A stretch of DNA of 64,000 nt. It comes from Microbispora siamensis. Its GTDB lineage: Bacteria > Actinomycetota > Actinomycetes > Streptosporangiales > Streptosporangiaceae. Position 1 is the stretch's first letter. Each line of letters opens with the position of its first letter. Under the pieces are notes generated by a model. It worked only from the letters and a program-made list of their open reading frames with translations, was not told the DNA's origin and searched no databases. The stretch lies in NCBI RefSeq assembly GCF_016863095.1, contig NZ_BOOF01000047.1:26035-90034 (forward strand). The letters run 5' to 3'. The translations under genes were made by a program, and so were the position numbers. Below, piece by piece: positions 1-7,327 of the stretch.

Positions 1-995
1 GGGTTCACCCCGGCGGTCCCGCAGGCCGCGGACAGTCCCCAGAAGACGACCGACAAGTCGCCGGCGGCCGAGCCGGACAGGCCGGTGTGCGTGGCGAGCT
101 GGGAGGGCGCGTCGGCGATGTGGACGACCCTGGCGAGCGGTGCGCCCTCCTTGCCGCCGAACCAGCCGTACGCGAGGCGGAAGTCGAGCGGCGTGCCGAC
201 CACGATGACGAGGTCGGCCTGGCCGAAGGCGACGCTCCGGGCGCGGGTGACCAGCAGTTCGTGCCCGGCCGGCAGGATCCCCCGGCCCTGGCCGTTGGGG
301 ACGACGGGCAAGCGCCACTCCTCGGCGAAGTCCCGCGCGGCCTCCTCGGCGCGCTCCATCCACACGTCCGAGCCGAGCACCAGCACCGGGCGCTCGGCCT
401 CGGCGAGCAGTCCCGCGATGCCGGCGAGCGCCTCGGGGTCGGGCTCAAGCGGCGACGGGGTCAGCGTCTCCGAGACGTACTCGGGCGACGGGGAGAACAG
501 GTCGTCCATGTGGACGTCCAGGAACACCGGGCCGCGATGCGGGGCCAGGGCGGTCCGGAAGGCCATCTCGACGTCCTGCCCGATGGAGTCCGCGCCCGAT
601 CCCGTGAAGGCGAGCTTGGTGATGGGCTCGAACAGCGGCGGATGGTCCATCTCCTGCAGGGCCCCGGAGCCCCAGCGTGAGCGCGGGGCGCGTCCGCCGA
701 GTACGACGACCGGGGAGCCGTTGAAATGGGCGGTGGCGACCCCCGAGACGCCGTTGGTGACACCGGGGCCGGCCGTGAGCACGGCGAGGCCGGGCTTGCG
801 GGTCAGCCGGGCCGTCGCCTCGGCCGCGAACACCGCGCTCTGCTCGTGGCGCACGTCCAGGATGCGCATGTTCTGGTGGACGGCCCCGTCGTACAAGGGG
901 AAGACGTGCCCACCGGACAGCGTGAACATCGTGTCCACGCCGTAGGCCTGGGAGACGGCGACGGCGATGTCGCCTGCGTGTTTGGGGGACTCCAT
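1..995 (-). CDS. Thiamine-diphosphate-dependent enzyme, acetolactate-synthase-like (3' truncated by window edge)
   Basis: The protein belongs to the thiamine-diphosphate (ThDP) enzyme family that includes acetolactate synthase and oxalyl-CoA decarboxylase. The start is an ATG at 995, reading MESPKHAGDIAVAVSQAYGV. The N-terminal Pyr domain shows the conserved glutamate in RHEQSAVFAAEATARLT, followed by AGPGVTNGVSGVATAHFN, which is typical of the family. About 331 residues are visible and the reading frame stays open to base 1, so the C-terminal ThDP/Mg-binding domain lies outside the window. The gene sits downstream of bioB on the same strand with a 158-bp gap, so it may have its own promoter. 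The exact substrate cannot be told from this half. Confidence 0.85.
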   Translation of the reverse strand, partial: MESPKHAGDIAVAVSQAYGVDTMFTLSGGHVFPLYDGAVHQNMRILDVRHEQSAVFAAEATARLTRKPGLAVLTAGPGVTNGVSGVATAHFNGSPVVVLGGRAPRSRWGSGALQEMDHPPLFEPITKLAFTGSGADSIGQDVEMAFRTALAPHRGPVFLDVHMDDLFSPSPEYVSETLTPSPLEPDPEALAGIAGLLAEAERPVLVLGSDVWMERAEEAARDFAEEWRLPVVPNGQGRGILPAGHELLVTRARSVAFGQADLVIVVGTPLDFRLAYGWFGGKEGAPLARVVHIADAPSQLATHTGLSGSAAGDLSVVFWGLSAACGTAGVN

Positions 996-1153
996 AGAGT
1001 GAAACCTACCAGTCGGTCACTTACCGGAACAGATGGGCGGCCAATGCCCTCCAGCCACAGGAGAACGTCGGTCACCCCCGCTGATGCCCGGTGTCGTCGC
1101 GGCTACTCCGCCCCCGCAGGCTGGGATTCCAGCCGATCGTCCTTCCCGAGCCC

Positions 1154-2152
1154 TCAGAGGGTCTGGGAGAGCGCCTTGACGGGCATCTTGAGGTCGGCGA
1201 GCAGCTCCAGGTCGCGCTCGGGGGCGCGGCCCAGCGTGGTCAGGTAGTTGCCGACGATGATCGCGTTGATACCGCCGAGCATGCCGTCCCTCGTGCCGAG
1301 GTCGCCCAGGGTCAGCTCGCGGCCCCCGGCGTACCGCAGGATCGTGCGCGGCAGGGCGAGGCGGAACGTGCCGATCGTCTTCAGCGCCTCGGTGCCCGAG
1401 ACGAGGGGCTGGTCCGCGAACGGCGTGCCAGGGCGGGGGTTGAGGAAGTTGAGCGGCACCTCGTCCGGCTCCAGCTCGCCGAGCTGGGCGGCGAACTCGG
1501 CCCGCTGCTCCAGCGTCTCTCCCATGCCGACGATGCCACCGCAGCACAGCTCCATGCCCGCCTCCCGGACCATGAGGCAGGTGTCCCAGCGCTCCTCCCA
1601 GGTGTGGGTGGTGACCACGCGGGGGAAGTGCGACCGGGCGGTCTCCAGGTTGTGGTTGTAGCGGTGGACCCCCATATCGGCCAGTTCGTCCACCTGCGCC
1701 TGGGTGAGCATGCCGAGCGAGCAGGCCACGTTGATGTCGACCGCGTCCCGGATCGCCTTGACACCCTCGCGGACCTGGTCCATCAGCCGCCGATCGGGTC
1801 CGCGTACGGCCGCGACGATGCAGAACTCCGTCGCCCCGGTCGCGGCCGTCTCGACGGCCGCCCGGACGAGCGAGGGGATGTCGAGCCAGGCCGCGCGCAC
1901 CGGGGAGGAGAACTGGCCGGACTGCGAGCAGAAGTGGCAGTCCTCCGGGCAGCCGCCGGTCTTGAGCGAGACGATGCCCTCCACCTCGACCTCGGGACCG
2001 CACCACTTCATCCGCACCTCGTGCGCCAGGGCGAGCAGGTCGGGCAGGCGCTCGTCCGGCAGCGTCAGGCACTCCAGCGCCTGAGCCGCGTCGAGGCCCC
2101 TGCCCTCGTCCAGAACCCGCACGCGGGCGATCTCCAGGATGTCGGTCTTCAC
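1154..2152 (-). CDS. bioB: Biotin synthase BioB
   Basis: This is the radical SAM enzyme that inserts sulfur into dethiobiotin in the last step of biotin synthesis, in the cytosol. The protein has 332 residues, normal for BioB. The radical SAM cluster motif CPEDCHFC lies at about residues 68-75 (Cys68, Cys72, Cys75), and the [2Fe-2S]-site regions ACSLGM, CCGGIVGMGE and the YNHNLET segment are present. It follows bioD with a 34-bp gap on the same strand, consistent with one transcript from bioF. The family assignment is secure. Confidence 0.97.
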   Translation of the reverse strand: MKTDILEIARVRVLDEGRGLDAAQALECLTLPDERLPDLLALAHEVRMKWCGPEVEVEGIVSLKTGGCPEDCHFCSQSGQFSSPVRAAWLDIPSLVRAAVETAATGATEFCIVAAVRGPDRRLMDQVREGVKAIRDAVDINVACSLGMLTQAQVDELADMGVHRYNHNLETARSHFPRVVTTHTWEERWDTCLMVREAGMELCCGGIVGMGETLEQRAEFAAQLGELEPDEVPLNFLNPRPGTPFADQPLVSGTEALKTIGTFRLALPRTILRYAGGRELTLGDLGTRDGMLGGINAIIVGNYLTTLGRAPERDLELLADLKMPVKALSQTL

Positions 2153-2186
2153 GCGGCACTCCCGTCGGTCCTCGGCGGCACTCCTG

Positions 2187-2909
2187 TCACAGGGGCAGCT
2201 TAAGGGTCGAGCGGAATCCGGCCGGGTCGAACATGCCGCCGAGCGCGGGACTCAGTCCGGCGCGGGCGGCGCGGGCGAACGCCTCCCGGCCGAGCGCGCC
2301 CGCGCCCTCCGGCAGCGCGCCCGACAGCGGCCGGGCGGCGAGCATCTCCAGGTCGGCGACGTTCGACCGCTCGGCGAGCCCCGGATCGGCCGGCCAGGAC
2401 CCGATCACCACGCCCGCCAGGTCGAGGCCCCGGCCCGCCATGGCCTCGAGCGTCAGCGCCGTGTGGTTGAGCGTGCCCAGCGCCGCGCGCGCCACCACGA
2501 GGACAGGGGCGTGCAGCCGCCGCGCCAGGTCCGCGAGCGTGCCGCCCTCCTCGTCGTAGCGGACCAGCAGGCCCCCGGCGCCCTCGACGAGCACCAGCCG
2601 GTGCGACTCGGCCAGCTCCTCGATCCGGGCCGCCGCCGACGCGAGCGACAGCGGCGGCAGGCCCGAGATCCGGGCCGCCGCGGCGGGGGAGAGCGGGTCG
2701 GGATAGCGCGCCATCTCGAAGGTCGTCGTCACCCCCGACAGGCGAATCACCTCGTCGAGGTCCCCGGGCTCCCCGGCCGCCACCCCGGTCTGCGCCGGCT
2801 TCACCACCGCGACCGTCGCGCCCCGCTCTCTGGCCAGCACGGCGAGCGCGGCCGTCACCACCGTCTTGCCGACCCCGGTGTCCGTCCCGGTCACAACGAG
2901 AATGCTCAC
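2187..2909 (-). CDS. bioD: ATP-dependent dethiobiotin synthetase BioD
   Basis: This enzyme carboxylates 7,8-diaminopelargonic acid and closes the ureido ring to make dethiobiotin, using ATP. The P-loop GTDTGVGKT lies at residues 8-16, and the lysine motif VVKPAQTG and the VEGAGGLLV segment follow as in the family. I place the start at a GTG at 2909 (VSILVVTGTDTG), which gives 240 residues and the usual BioD N-terminus. An in-frame ATG at 2951 would add 14 residues, but that stretch is encoded by an intergenic repeat that recurs at 3050-3088. The gene lies between gntR and bioB on the minus strand. Confidence 0.93.
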   Translation of the reverse strand: MSILVVTGTDTGVGKTVVTAALAVLARERGATVAVVKPAQTGVAAGEPGDLDEVIRLSGVTTTFEMARYPDPLSPAAAARISGLPPLSLASAAARIEELAESHRLVLVEGAGGLLVRYDEEGGTLADLARRLHAPVLVVARAALGTLNHTALTLEAMAGRGLDLAGVVIGSWPADPGLAERSNVADLEMLAARPLSGALPEGAGALGREAFARAARAGLSPALGGMFDPAGFRSTLKLPL

Positions 2910-2910
2910 T

Positions 2911-3128
2911 GTGTTTCCCGCTTCGCTCATCGGGGCGCTTACATCCGCCATCTTCCCTCGTCGCGCTCTGGTCGCTTCGCTCCCGCGCGCTCCTCAGTCC
3001 AGATTGGCGGCGCGCCCCTCGGCTCGCTCGGTGTTTCCCGCTTCGCTCTGTGTTTTCCGCTTCGCTGCGGGGCGCTTATATCCGCCATGTCGTGCCGGAG
3101 GCGCGCCCCTCGGCTCGCTCGGTGTTTC
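2911..3128. repeat. Interspersed intergenic repeat block between bioD and gntR
   Basis: Two repeat types alternate here. Unit A begins GTGTTTCCCGCTTCGCT and ends GGGGCGCTTACATCCGCCAT; it occurs at 2911-2951 and, slightly changed, at 3050-3088. Unit B is a 29-bp exact repeat (core CGCGCCCCTCGGCTCGCTCG) at 3009-3037 and 3100-3128. Several CGCTTCGCTC-like words lie between them. Unit B at 3100-3128 covers two bases of the gntR stop codon, and unit A overlaps the apparent upstream start of bioD. Confidence 0.85.
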
Positions 3129-3855
3129 AGGGGCGGCGGAGGCGGGTGACGAACTTGTAGCGGTCGCCGCGGTAGAGCGACTGGGCGTACTCGACGGGGT
3201 TGCCGTCGGCGTCAAAGGCGTGCCGGGTCAGCAGCAGCATGGGCAGGCCGACGTCCACTCCCAGCACCTGCGCGTCGTACGGCGTGGCGAGCACGGTCTC
3301 GATGACCTCCTCGGCGTCGGTCAGCCGCACGTTGTAGGCGTTGTGCAGGGTCTCGTACAACGAGGAGTGCACCTCCAGCTCGCGCCGCAGGCGGGGGAAC
3401 CGGCGGGCGGACAGGTGCGTGGTGTCGATGGACATCGGCTCGCCGTTGGCCAGGCGCAGGCGGTGGATCCGCAGGACCCGGCCGCCGGGGTTGATGGCCA
3501 GCCGCCGTCCGAGCGCCTCGTCGGCGGTGATGTAGCTGATGTCGAGGATCTTGGTGTCCGGCTCCAGGCCGACCGTGCGCAGGTCACCCGTGTAGGAGGT
3601 GAGCTGGAGGACCTGGGCGACCTTGGGCTGGGCGACGAACGTGCCCTTGCCCTGGATGCGCAGCAGCCTCCCCTCGACCACGAGCTCCGACAGCGCCTGC
3701 CGGACCGTCGTCCGGGAGGTCTCGAAGCGCACCGCCAGAGTGCGCTCGGGCGGGAGCGCGCTGCCCGCGGGCAGGCTCTTGGTGAGCTCCAGAAGGCTGC
3801 GCTTCACGTCGTAGTACTTCGGAACCCGGGGAGAGTCCTCGCTGTGCTCCGTCAC
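3127..3855 (-). CDS. GntR/HutC-family regulator, DasR-like
   Basis: The protein has 242 residues: an N-terminal winged helix (about 10-80) with PPERTLAVRFETSRTTVRQ, and a C-terminal UTRA effector domain ending RGDRYKFVTRLRRP. Segments such as VPKYYDVKRSL, IQGKGTFVAQPKVAQVLQLT and RVLRIHRLRLANGEPMSIDT closely resemble Streptomyces DasR, the regulator of N-acetylglucosamine use that responds to phosphorylated aminosugars. Its GTG start at 3855 overlaps the bioF stop by 4 nt (GTGA), so it is probably translationally coupled to bioF. I see no good DasR-type (dre) palindrome near it. Orthology to DasR is inferred from memory of the family; another HutC paralog is possible. Confidence 0.85.
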   Translation of the reverse strand: MTEHSEDSPRVPKYYDVKRSLLELTKSLPAGSALPPERTLAVRFETSRTTVRQALSELVVEGRLLRIQGKGTFVAQPKVAQVLQLTSYTGDLRTVGLEPDTKILDISYITADEALGRRLAINPGGRVLRIHRLRLANGEPMSIDTTHLSARRFPRLRRELEVHSSLYETLHNAYNVRLTDAEEVIETVLATPYDAQVLGVDVGLPMLLLTRHAFDADGNPVEYAQSLYRGDRYKFVTRLRRP

Positions 3856-5039
3856 CTGTCCACCCTCAACTCGGCCACATCGCCCAACTCAGGCAACATC
3901 GTCAACTCGGCCACAGCGGTGAGCGCACCCCGGACCACCGCGAGATCATCGGACCTCAGATCGGCCCTCGCGGTCAACCGCAGACAGGACCGGCCCCGAG
4001 GTACCGATGGTGGGCGGAAGCATCCCACGCGGACCCCGAGTTCCGCACACAGGGTTCCCGCTGACAGGGCGAGCCTGGGCGAGCCGAGCACGACCGGCAC
4101 CACGGCGGCCGCCGGCTCGGTCGTCTCCAGGCCGAGCTCGCGGGCCAGCGCGGCCAGCTCCCGGGCCCGCCGCCGGGCGCGTCCGGGCAGGTCAGCGGTG
4201 CTTTCCAGGATATCGAGGGCGGCCATGGCGGCACCGGCGCAGGCCGGTGCGAGGCCGGTGTCGAAGATGAACGACCGTCCGGTGTCCACGAGCGTGCCGA
4301 TCACCTCGGGGGCACCGAGGACGGCGCCGCCCTGGGAGCCCAGGGACTTCGACAACGTGACGGTTCTCACAATGTCGGCACACCCGGCGAGGCCCGCCGC
4401 GTGCACCGCGCCCCTGCCGTGGTCGCCCACCACGCCGAGCGCGTGGGCCTCGTCCACCACCAGCAGCGCGCCGTGCCGTACGGCCGCCTCGTGCAGGGCG
4501 CGCAGCGGCGCGAGGTCGCCGTCGACGGAGAAGACGGCGTCGGTGACGACGAGGGCGTGCTCCTCGGCACGCTCGGCCAGGGCCTTGTCCACCGCCTCCG
4601 CGTCCCCGTGCGGGGTGACCACGATCCGCGACCGCGACAGCCGGCAGGCGTCCACGATCGAGGCGTGGTTGCCGGCGTCCGAGACGACCAGGCCGCCCCG
4701 CCCGAGGGCGGCGACCGCGGCGAGGTTGGCGAGGTAGCCCGAGGAGAACACCAGGGCCCGGGCCGCCCCGGTGAACGCGGCGAGCCGGTCCTCCAGCTCT
4801 GCGTGGAGCCGGGTGGAGCCGGTGACCAGACGTGAGCCCGTCGAGCCCGCGCCCCACTCCCGGGTGGCCCGTACGGCCGCCTCGACGAGCCGCTCGTCCC
4901 GGGAGAGCCCTAGGTAGTCGTTGGAGGCCAGGTCGAGCAGGCCGTCGTGGTCGGGCGTACGCGGGCGCAGGGTGCGGCGCAGGCCCGCCGCCTCCCGCTC
5001 GGCGGCGGCCGCGCGCAGTCTGTCCAACGGCCCTGTCAT
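3852..5039 (-). CDS. bioF: 8-amino-7-oxononanoate synthase BioF
   Basis: This PLP enzyme condenses a pimeloyl thioester with L-alanine to form 8-amino-7-oxononanoate, the first committed ring-assembly step of biotin synthesis. It is an alpha-oxoamine synthase of 395 residues from the ATG at 5039. The PLP-binding lysine is in TVTLSKSLGSQGG (about Lys231), with DEAHALGVVG upstream and SNDYLGLSRD near the N-terminus. An alternative ATG lies at 5048; neither has a clear ribosome binding site. A longer form from 5105 would run into the start region of the divergent kinase gene and is unlikely. It is the first gene of the bio operon. Confidence 0.93.
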   Translation of the reverse strand: MTGPLDRLRAAAAEREAAGLRRTLRPRTPDHDGLLDLASNDYLGLSRDERLVEAAVRATREWGAGSTGSRLVTGSTRLHAELEDRLAAFTGAARALVFSSGYLANLAAVAALGRGGLVVSDAGNHASIVDACRLSRSRIVVTPHGDAEAVDKALAERAEEHALVVTDAVFSVDGDLAPLRALHEAAVRHGALLVVDEAHALGVVGDHGRGAVHAAGLAGCADIVRTVTLSKSLGSQGGAVLGAPEVIGTLVDTGRSFIFDTGLAPACAGAAMAALDILESTADLPGRARRRARELAALARELGLETTEPAAAVVPVVLGSPRLALSAGTLCAELGVRVGCFRPPSVPRGRSCLRLTARADLRSDDLAVVRGALTAVAELTMLPELGDVAELRVDR

Positions 5040-5064
5040 GAGGTGCATCTTGCCAGGTGGCGAT

Positions 5065-5083
5065 GGTCGATTCGCTTTCGACC
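5065..5083. promoter_or_regulatory. Inverted repeat in the bioF/pdtaS divergent promoter
   Basis: GGTCGA and TCGACC are arranged as an inverted repeat with a 7-bp spacer, midway between the two divergent starts (5039 or 5048, and 5108). It could be an operator for bioF or pdtaS. No known regulator motif was recognised, so this is only a candidate. Confidence 0.3.
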
Positions 5084-5107
5084 CGGACGGCGGCGCATCA
5101 TGCACTC

Positions 5108-6571
5108 GTGCCGACTCTCAGCGACCTGGTGTCGCGCCACACCGCACTCGATTCCGCCGGCGTCGACTGGATCCACTCGCTGGTCTCGGACTGGCAACTG
5201 CTCGCCGACCTGTCGTTCGCCGACCTCATCCTGTGGGTTCCCGACCAGGGCGGCACGAGGTGGGTGGCGGTGGCCCAGATGCGGCCCACGACCGGTCCCA
5301 CCGTCTACCACGACGACGTCGTGGGCATGTCCATCGCCATCGGGGAGCGGCCGCTGATCGACGTGGCCTGGGCCGAGCACCGGATCTGCCGGGAGGGCGA
5401 CCCCGACTGGTCCAGCGGTGTGCCGGTGCGCGAGGAGACGATCCCGGTGCGGCGCGGCAAGGACGGCCCGATCATCGGGGTCATCCAACGCTCGACCAAC
5501 CTGTCGTCGGCGCGCACTCCGTCCCGCCTGGAGCTGACCTACCTGCAGAGCGCGTCCGATCTGGCGCAGATGGTGGCCGAGGGCAGGTTCCCCTTTGCGG
5601 AGGAGGAGCCGATCCTGGTCAGGTCGCCCCGGGTGGGCGACGGCCTGCTCCGACTGGATAAGGCAGGCCGGGTCACCTACGCCTCGCCCAACGCGCTGTC
5701 GGCCTACCGCAGGCTCGGTTTGCACGCCGACCTCGTGGGGGCGGACCTGGGGAAGACGACCGCCGACCTGTGCTACTCCGACGAGCCGATCAACGAGGAC
5801 CTGATGCTCGTCGCCAGCGGGCGGGCCCCCCGGGAGACCGAGGTGGAGAACGGCGGCACGGTCGTGCAGCTACGGGCGATCCCGCTGATCGTCGGTGGCG
5901 GCCGCATCGGGGCGCTGGTGCTGATCCGCGACGTGACCGAGCTGCGGCGGCGCGAGCGGGAGCTGCTCACCAAGGACGCGACGATCCGCGAGATCCATCA
6001 CCGGGTCAAGAACAACCTGCAGACCGTGGCTGCGCTGCTGCGGCTCCAGGCGCGCCGGCTGAACAACCCGGAGGGCCAGGAGGCGCTGAACGAGGCCGTA
6101 CGGCGGGTCGGCTCGATCGCGATCGTCCACGAGATCCTCGCGCAGATGCCGGAGGAGATGGTCGAGTTCGACGACATCGCCGACCGGGTCATCGCGATGA
6201 CGGCCGAGGTGGCGCTCGCGCAGGTGGCGATCAAGCGGGTCGGCAGCTTCGGCGTGCTGCCCGCCGCGGTCGCGACCCCCATCGCCATGGTGCTCACCGA
6301 GTTGCTGCAGAACGCGGTCGAGCACGGGTTCGCCCACTCCTCCGGGAACGTCCAGGTCGTCGTCTCCAGGGACGCCGACCGGCTGGAGTTCACGGTGGCC
6401 GACGACGGCAAGGGCCTGCCCGAGGACTTCGACCTGGACGCGACCGGGAGCCTCGGGCTCCAGATCGTCCGTACGCTGGTCGTGGGCGAGCTGTCGGGCC
6501 GCCTGGGTGTGGCCGGGAGAGAGGGCGGGGGCACCGAGGTCAGTCTCAGCATTCCGGTGCAGTCGGCCTGA
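5108..6571 (+). CDS. pdtaS: Sensor histidine kinase PdtaS
   Basis: This is a cytosolic histidine kinase that, in mycobacteria, phosphorylates the RNA-binding antiterminator PdtaR. It has 487 residues. An N-terminal GAF-like domain (about 20-140) is followed by a PAS domain (about 175-280), a HisKA_2 box EIHHRVKNNLQTVAALLRLQ with the phospho-acceptor His at about 298, and a C-terminal HATPase domain (ELLQNAVEHGF, DDGKGLP, GSLGLQIVRTL). I chose the GTG at 5108 (VPTLSDLVSRHTAL) because the mycobacterial protein starts at the same place (MSTLGDLL); an ATG at 5057 would nearly collide with bioF. No membrane segment is visible. No pdtaR lies in the window. Confidence 0.9.
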   Translation: MPTLSDLVSRHTALDSAGVDWIHSLVSDWQLLADLSFADLILWVPDQGGTRWVAVAQMRPTTGPTVYHDDVVGMSIAIGERPLIDVAWAEHRICREGDPDWSSGVPVREETIPVRRGKDGPIIGVIQRSTNLSSARTPSRLELTYLQSASDLAQMVAEGRFPFAEEEPILVRSPRVGDGLLRLDKAGRVTYASPNALSAYRRLGLHADLVGADLGKTTADLCYSDEPINEDLMLVASGRAPRETEVENGGTVVQLRAIPLIVGGGRIGALVLIRDVTELRRRERELLTKDATIREIHHRVKNNLQTVAALLRLQARRLNNPEGQEALNEAVRRVGSIAIVHEILAQMPEEMVEFDDIADRVIAMTAEVALAQVAIKRVGSFGVLPAAVATPIAMVLTELLQNAVEHGFAHSSGNVQVVVSRDADRLEFTVADDGKGLPEDFDLDATGSLGLQIVRTLVVGELSGRLGVAGREGGGTEVSLSIPVQSA

Positions 6572-6732
6572 TCTCCCGCGGGGCCTCCGGATCGCGCTGG
6601 GCCCACAGGGGGTCCCGCTGTGCGAGACCCGTGTGGGGGATGCCATAGTGGACGCGATGCGTTGGTGGACAGACGGCCCTATGGGCGGGAGGCGACGCGG
6701 CCGTCCCGGCCGGGCTTCGATGCCCCGCGACT

Positions 6733-6760
6733 CGGTGAATGCCATGGCAGGCATTCACCG
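6733..6760. terminator. Terminator hairpin between pdtaS and whiB1
   Basis: A perfect 11-bp stem, CGGTGAATGCC with GGCATTCACCG, surrounds a 6-nt loop. It lies in the gap between two convergent genes, so it can serve both strands. Confidence 0.7.
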
Positions 6761-6785
6761 AAGGCGTTCGCGTGCGGCGGGGGAG

Positions 6786-7040
6786 TCAGACGGCGGCGCG
6801 GGCGCGGGCGCGAGCCGTACGGCGCTTGAGGGCGCGACGCTCATCCTCGCTGAGCCCGCCCCAGACTCCGGCGTCCTGACCCGACTCGAGGGCCCACTTG
6901 AGACAGGACTCGGCGACCGTGCATCGCCGGCATACCTGCTTGGCCTCTTCGATCTGCATGAGCGCCGGACCAGTGTTCCCGATCGGGAAGAACAGTTCGG
7001 GGTCCACGTCACGGCAGGCAGCGCGGTGGCGCCAGTCCAT
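6786..7040 (-). CDS. whiB1: WhiB-family iron-sulfur transcription factor WhiB1/WblE
   Basis: This 84-residue protein should bind a nitric-oxide-sensitive [4Fe-4S] cluster and work with the principal sigma factor. The four cluster cysteines are Cys9, Cys37, Cys40 and Cys46, the same positions as in Mycobacterium tuberculosis WhiB1. The GVWGG turn and a basic C-terminal tail (LKRRTARARARAAV) follow. The ATG at 7040 is chosen because GAAGGAG stands 8 nt before it and it gives the family length; a GTG/ATG extension to 7109 would overlap a CRP-like site. It is convergent with pdtaS, as in mycobacteria. Confidence 0.95.
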   Translation of the reverse strand: MDWRHRAACRDVDPELFFPIGNTGPALMQIEEAKQVCRRCTVAESCLKWALESGQDAGVWGGLSEDERRALKRRTARARARAAV

Positions 7041-7094
7041 GCGTTCCACTCCTTCGTAAAGTGGAGCCTCCGTGGCTCCTCTGGCCGTCAACTT

Positions 7095-7110
7095 TGTGAA
7101 CTCTTTCACT
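7095..7110 (-). promoter_or_regulatory. CRP-like binding site upstream of whiB1
   Basis: TGTGA-N6-TCACT matches the CRP-family consensus TGTGA-N6-TCACA at all but the last base, about 55 bp upstream of the whiB1 start codon. In M. tuberculosis whiB1 is a known CRP (Rv3676) target, so the location is meaningful. Binding here is inferred. Confidence 0.5.
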
Positions 7111-7327
7111 AGCTGCTGCGAACGATCACCCGGATCCAGGGTGGGGGGCCGGGCTCGTCCGCGTGATCGCCGGGGCTCCTCACGGAGGCGGTGGTCTCCG
7201 TAAAGGTCCTACGTTCCGACGTCGTAGTTCAGCTTTTCAGCCGTACCAACACCACACAAGAGGTTTGGGACAAGGTTTTGCCCGTCGTGGCTGTCGGATG
7301 CGTCACACTATGACTACATGTAACGGG

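Noticed and set aside
2911..3128. Repeats between bioD and gntR as an insertion sequence
   Set aside because: There is no transposase frame and no terminal inverted repeat pair; the units are short and interspersed.
7041..7109. N-terminal extension of WhiB1 by 23 residues
   Set aside because: It lacks similarity to the family, lies over the CRP-like site, and the inner ATG at 7040 has a strong ribosome binding site.
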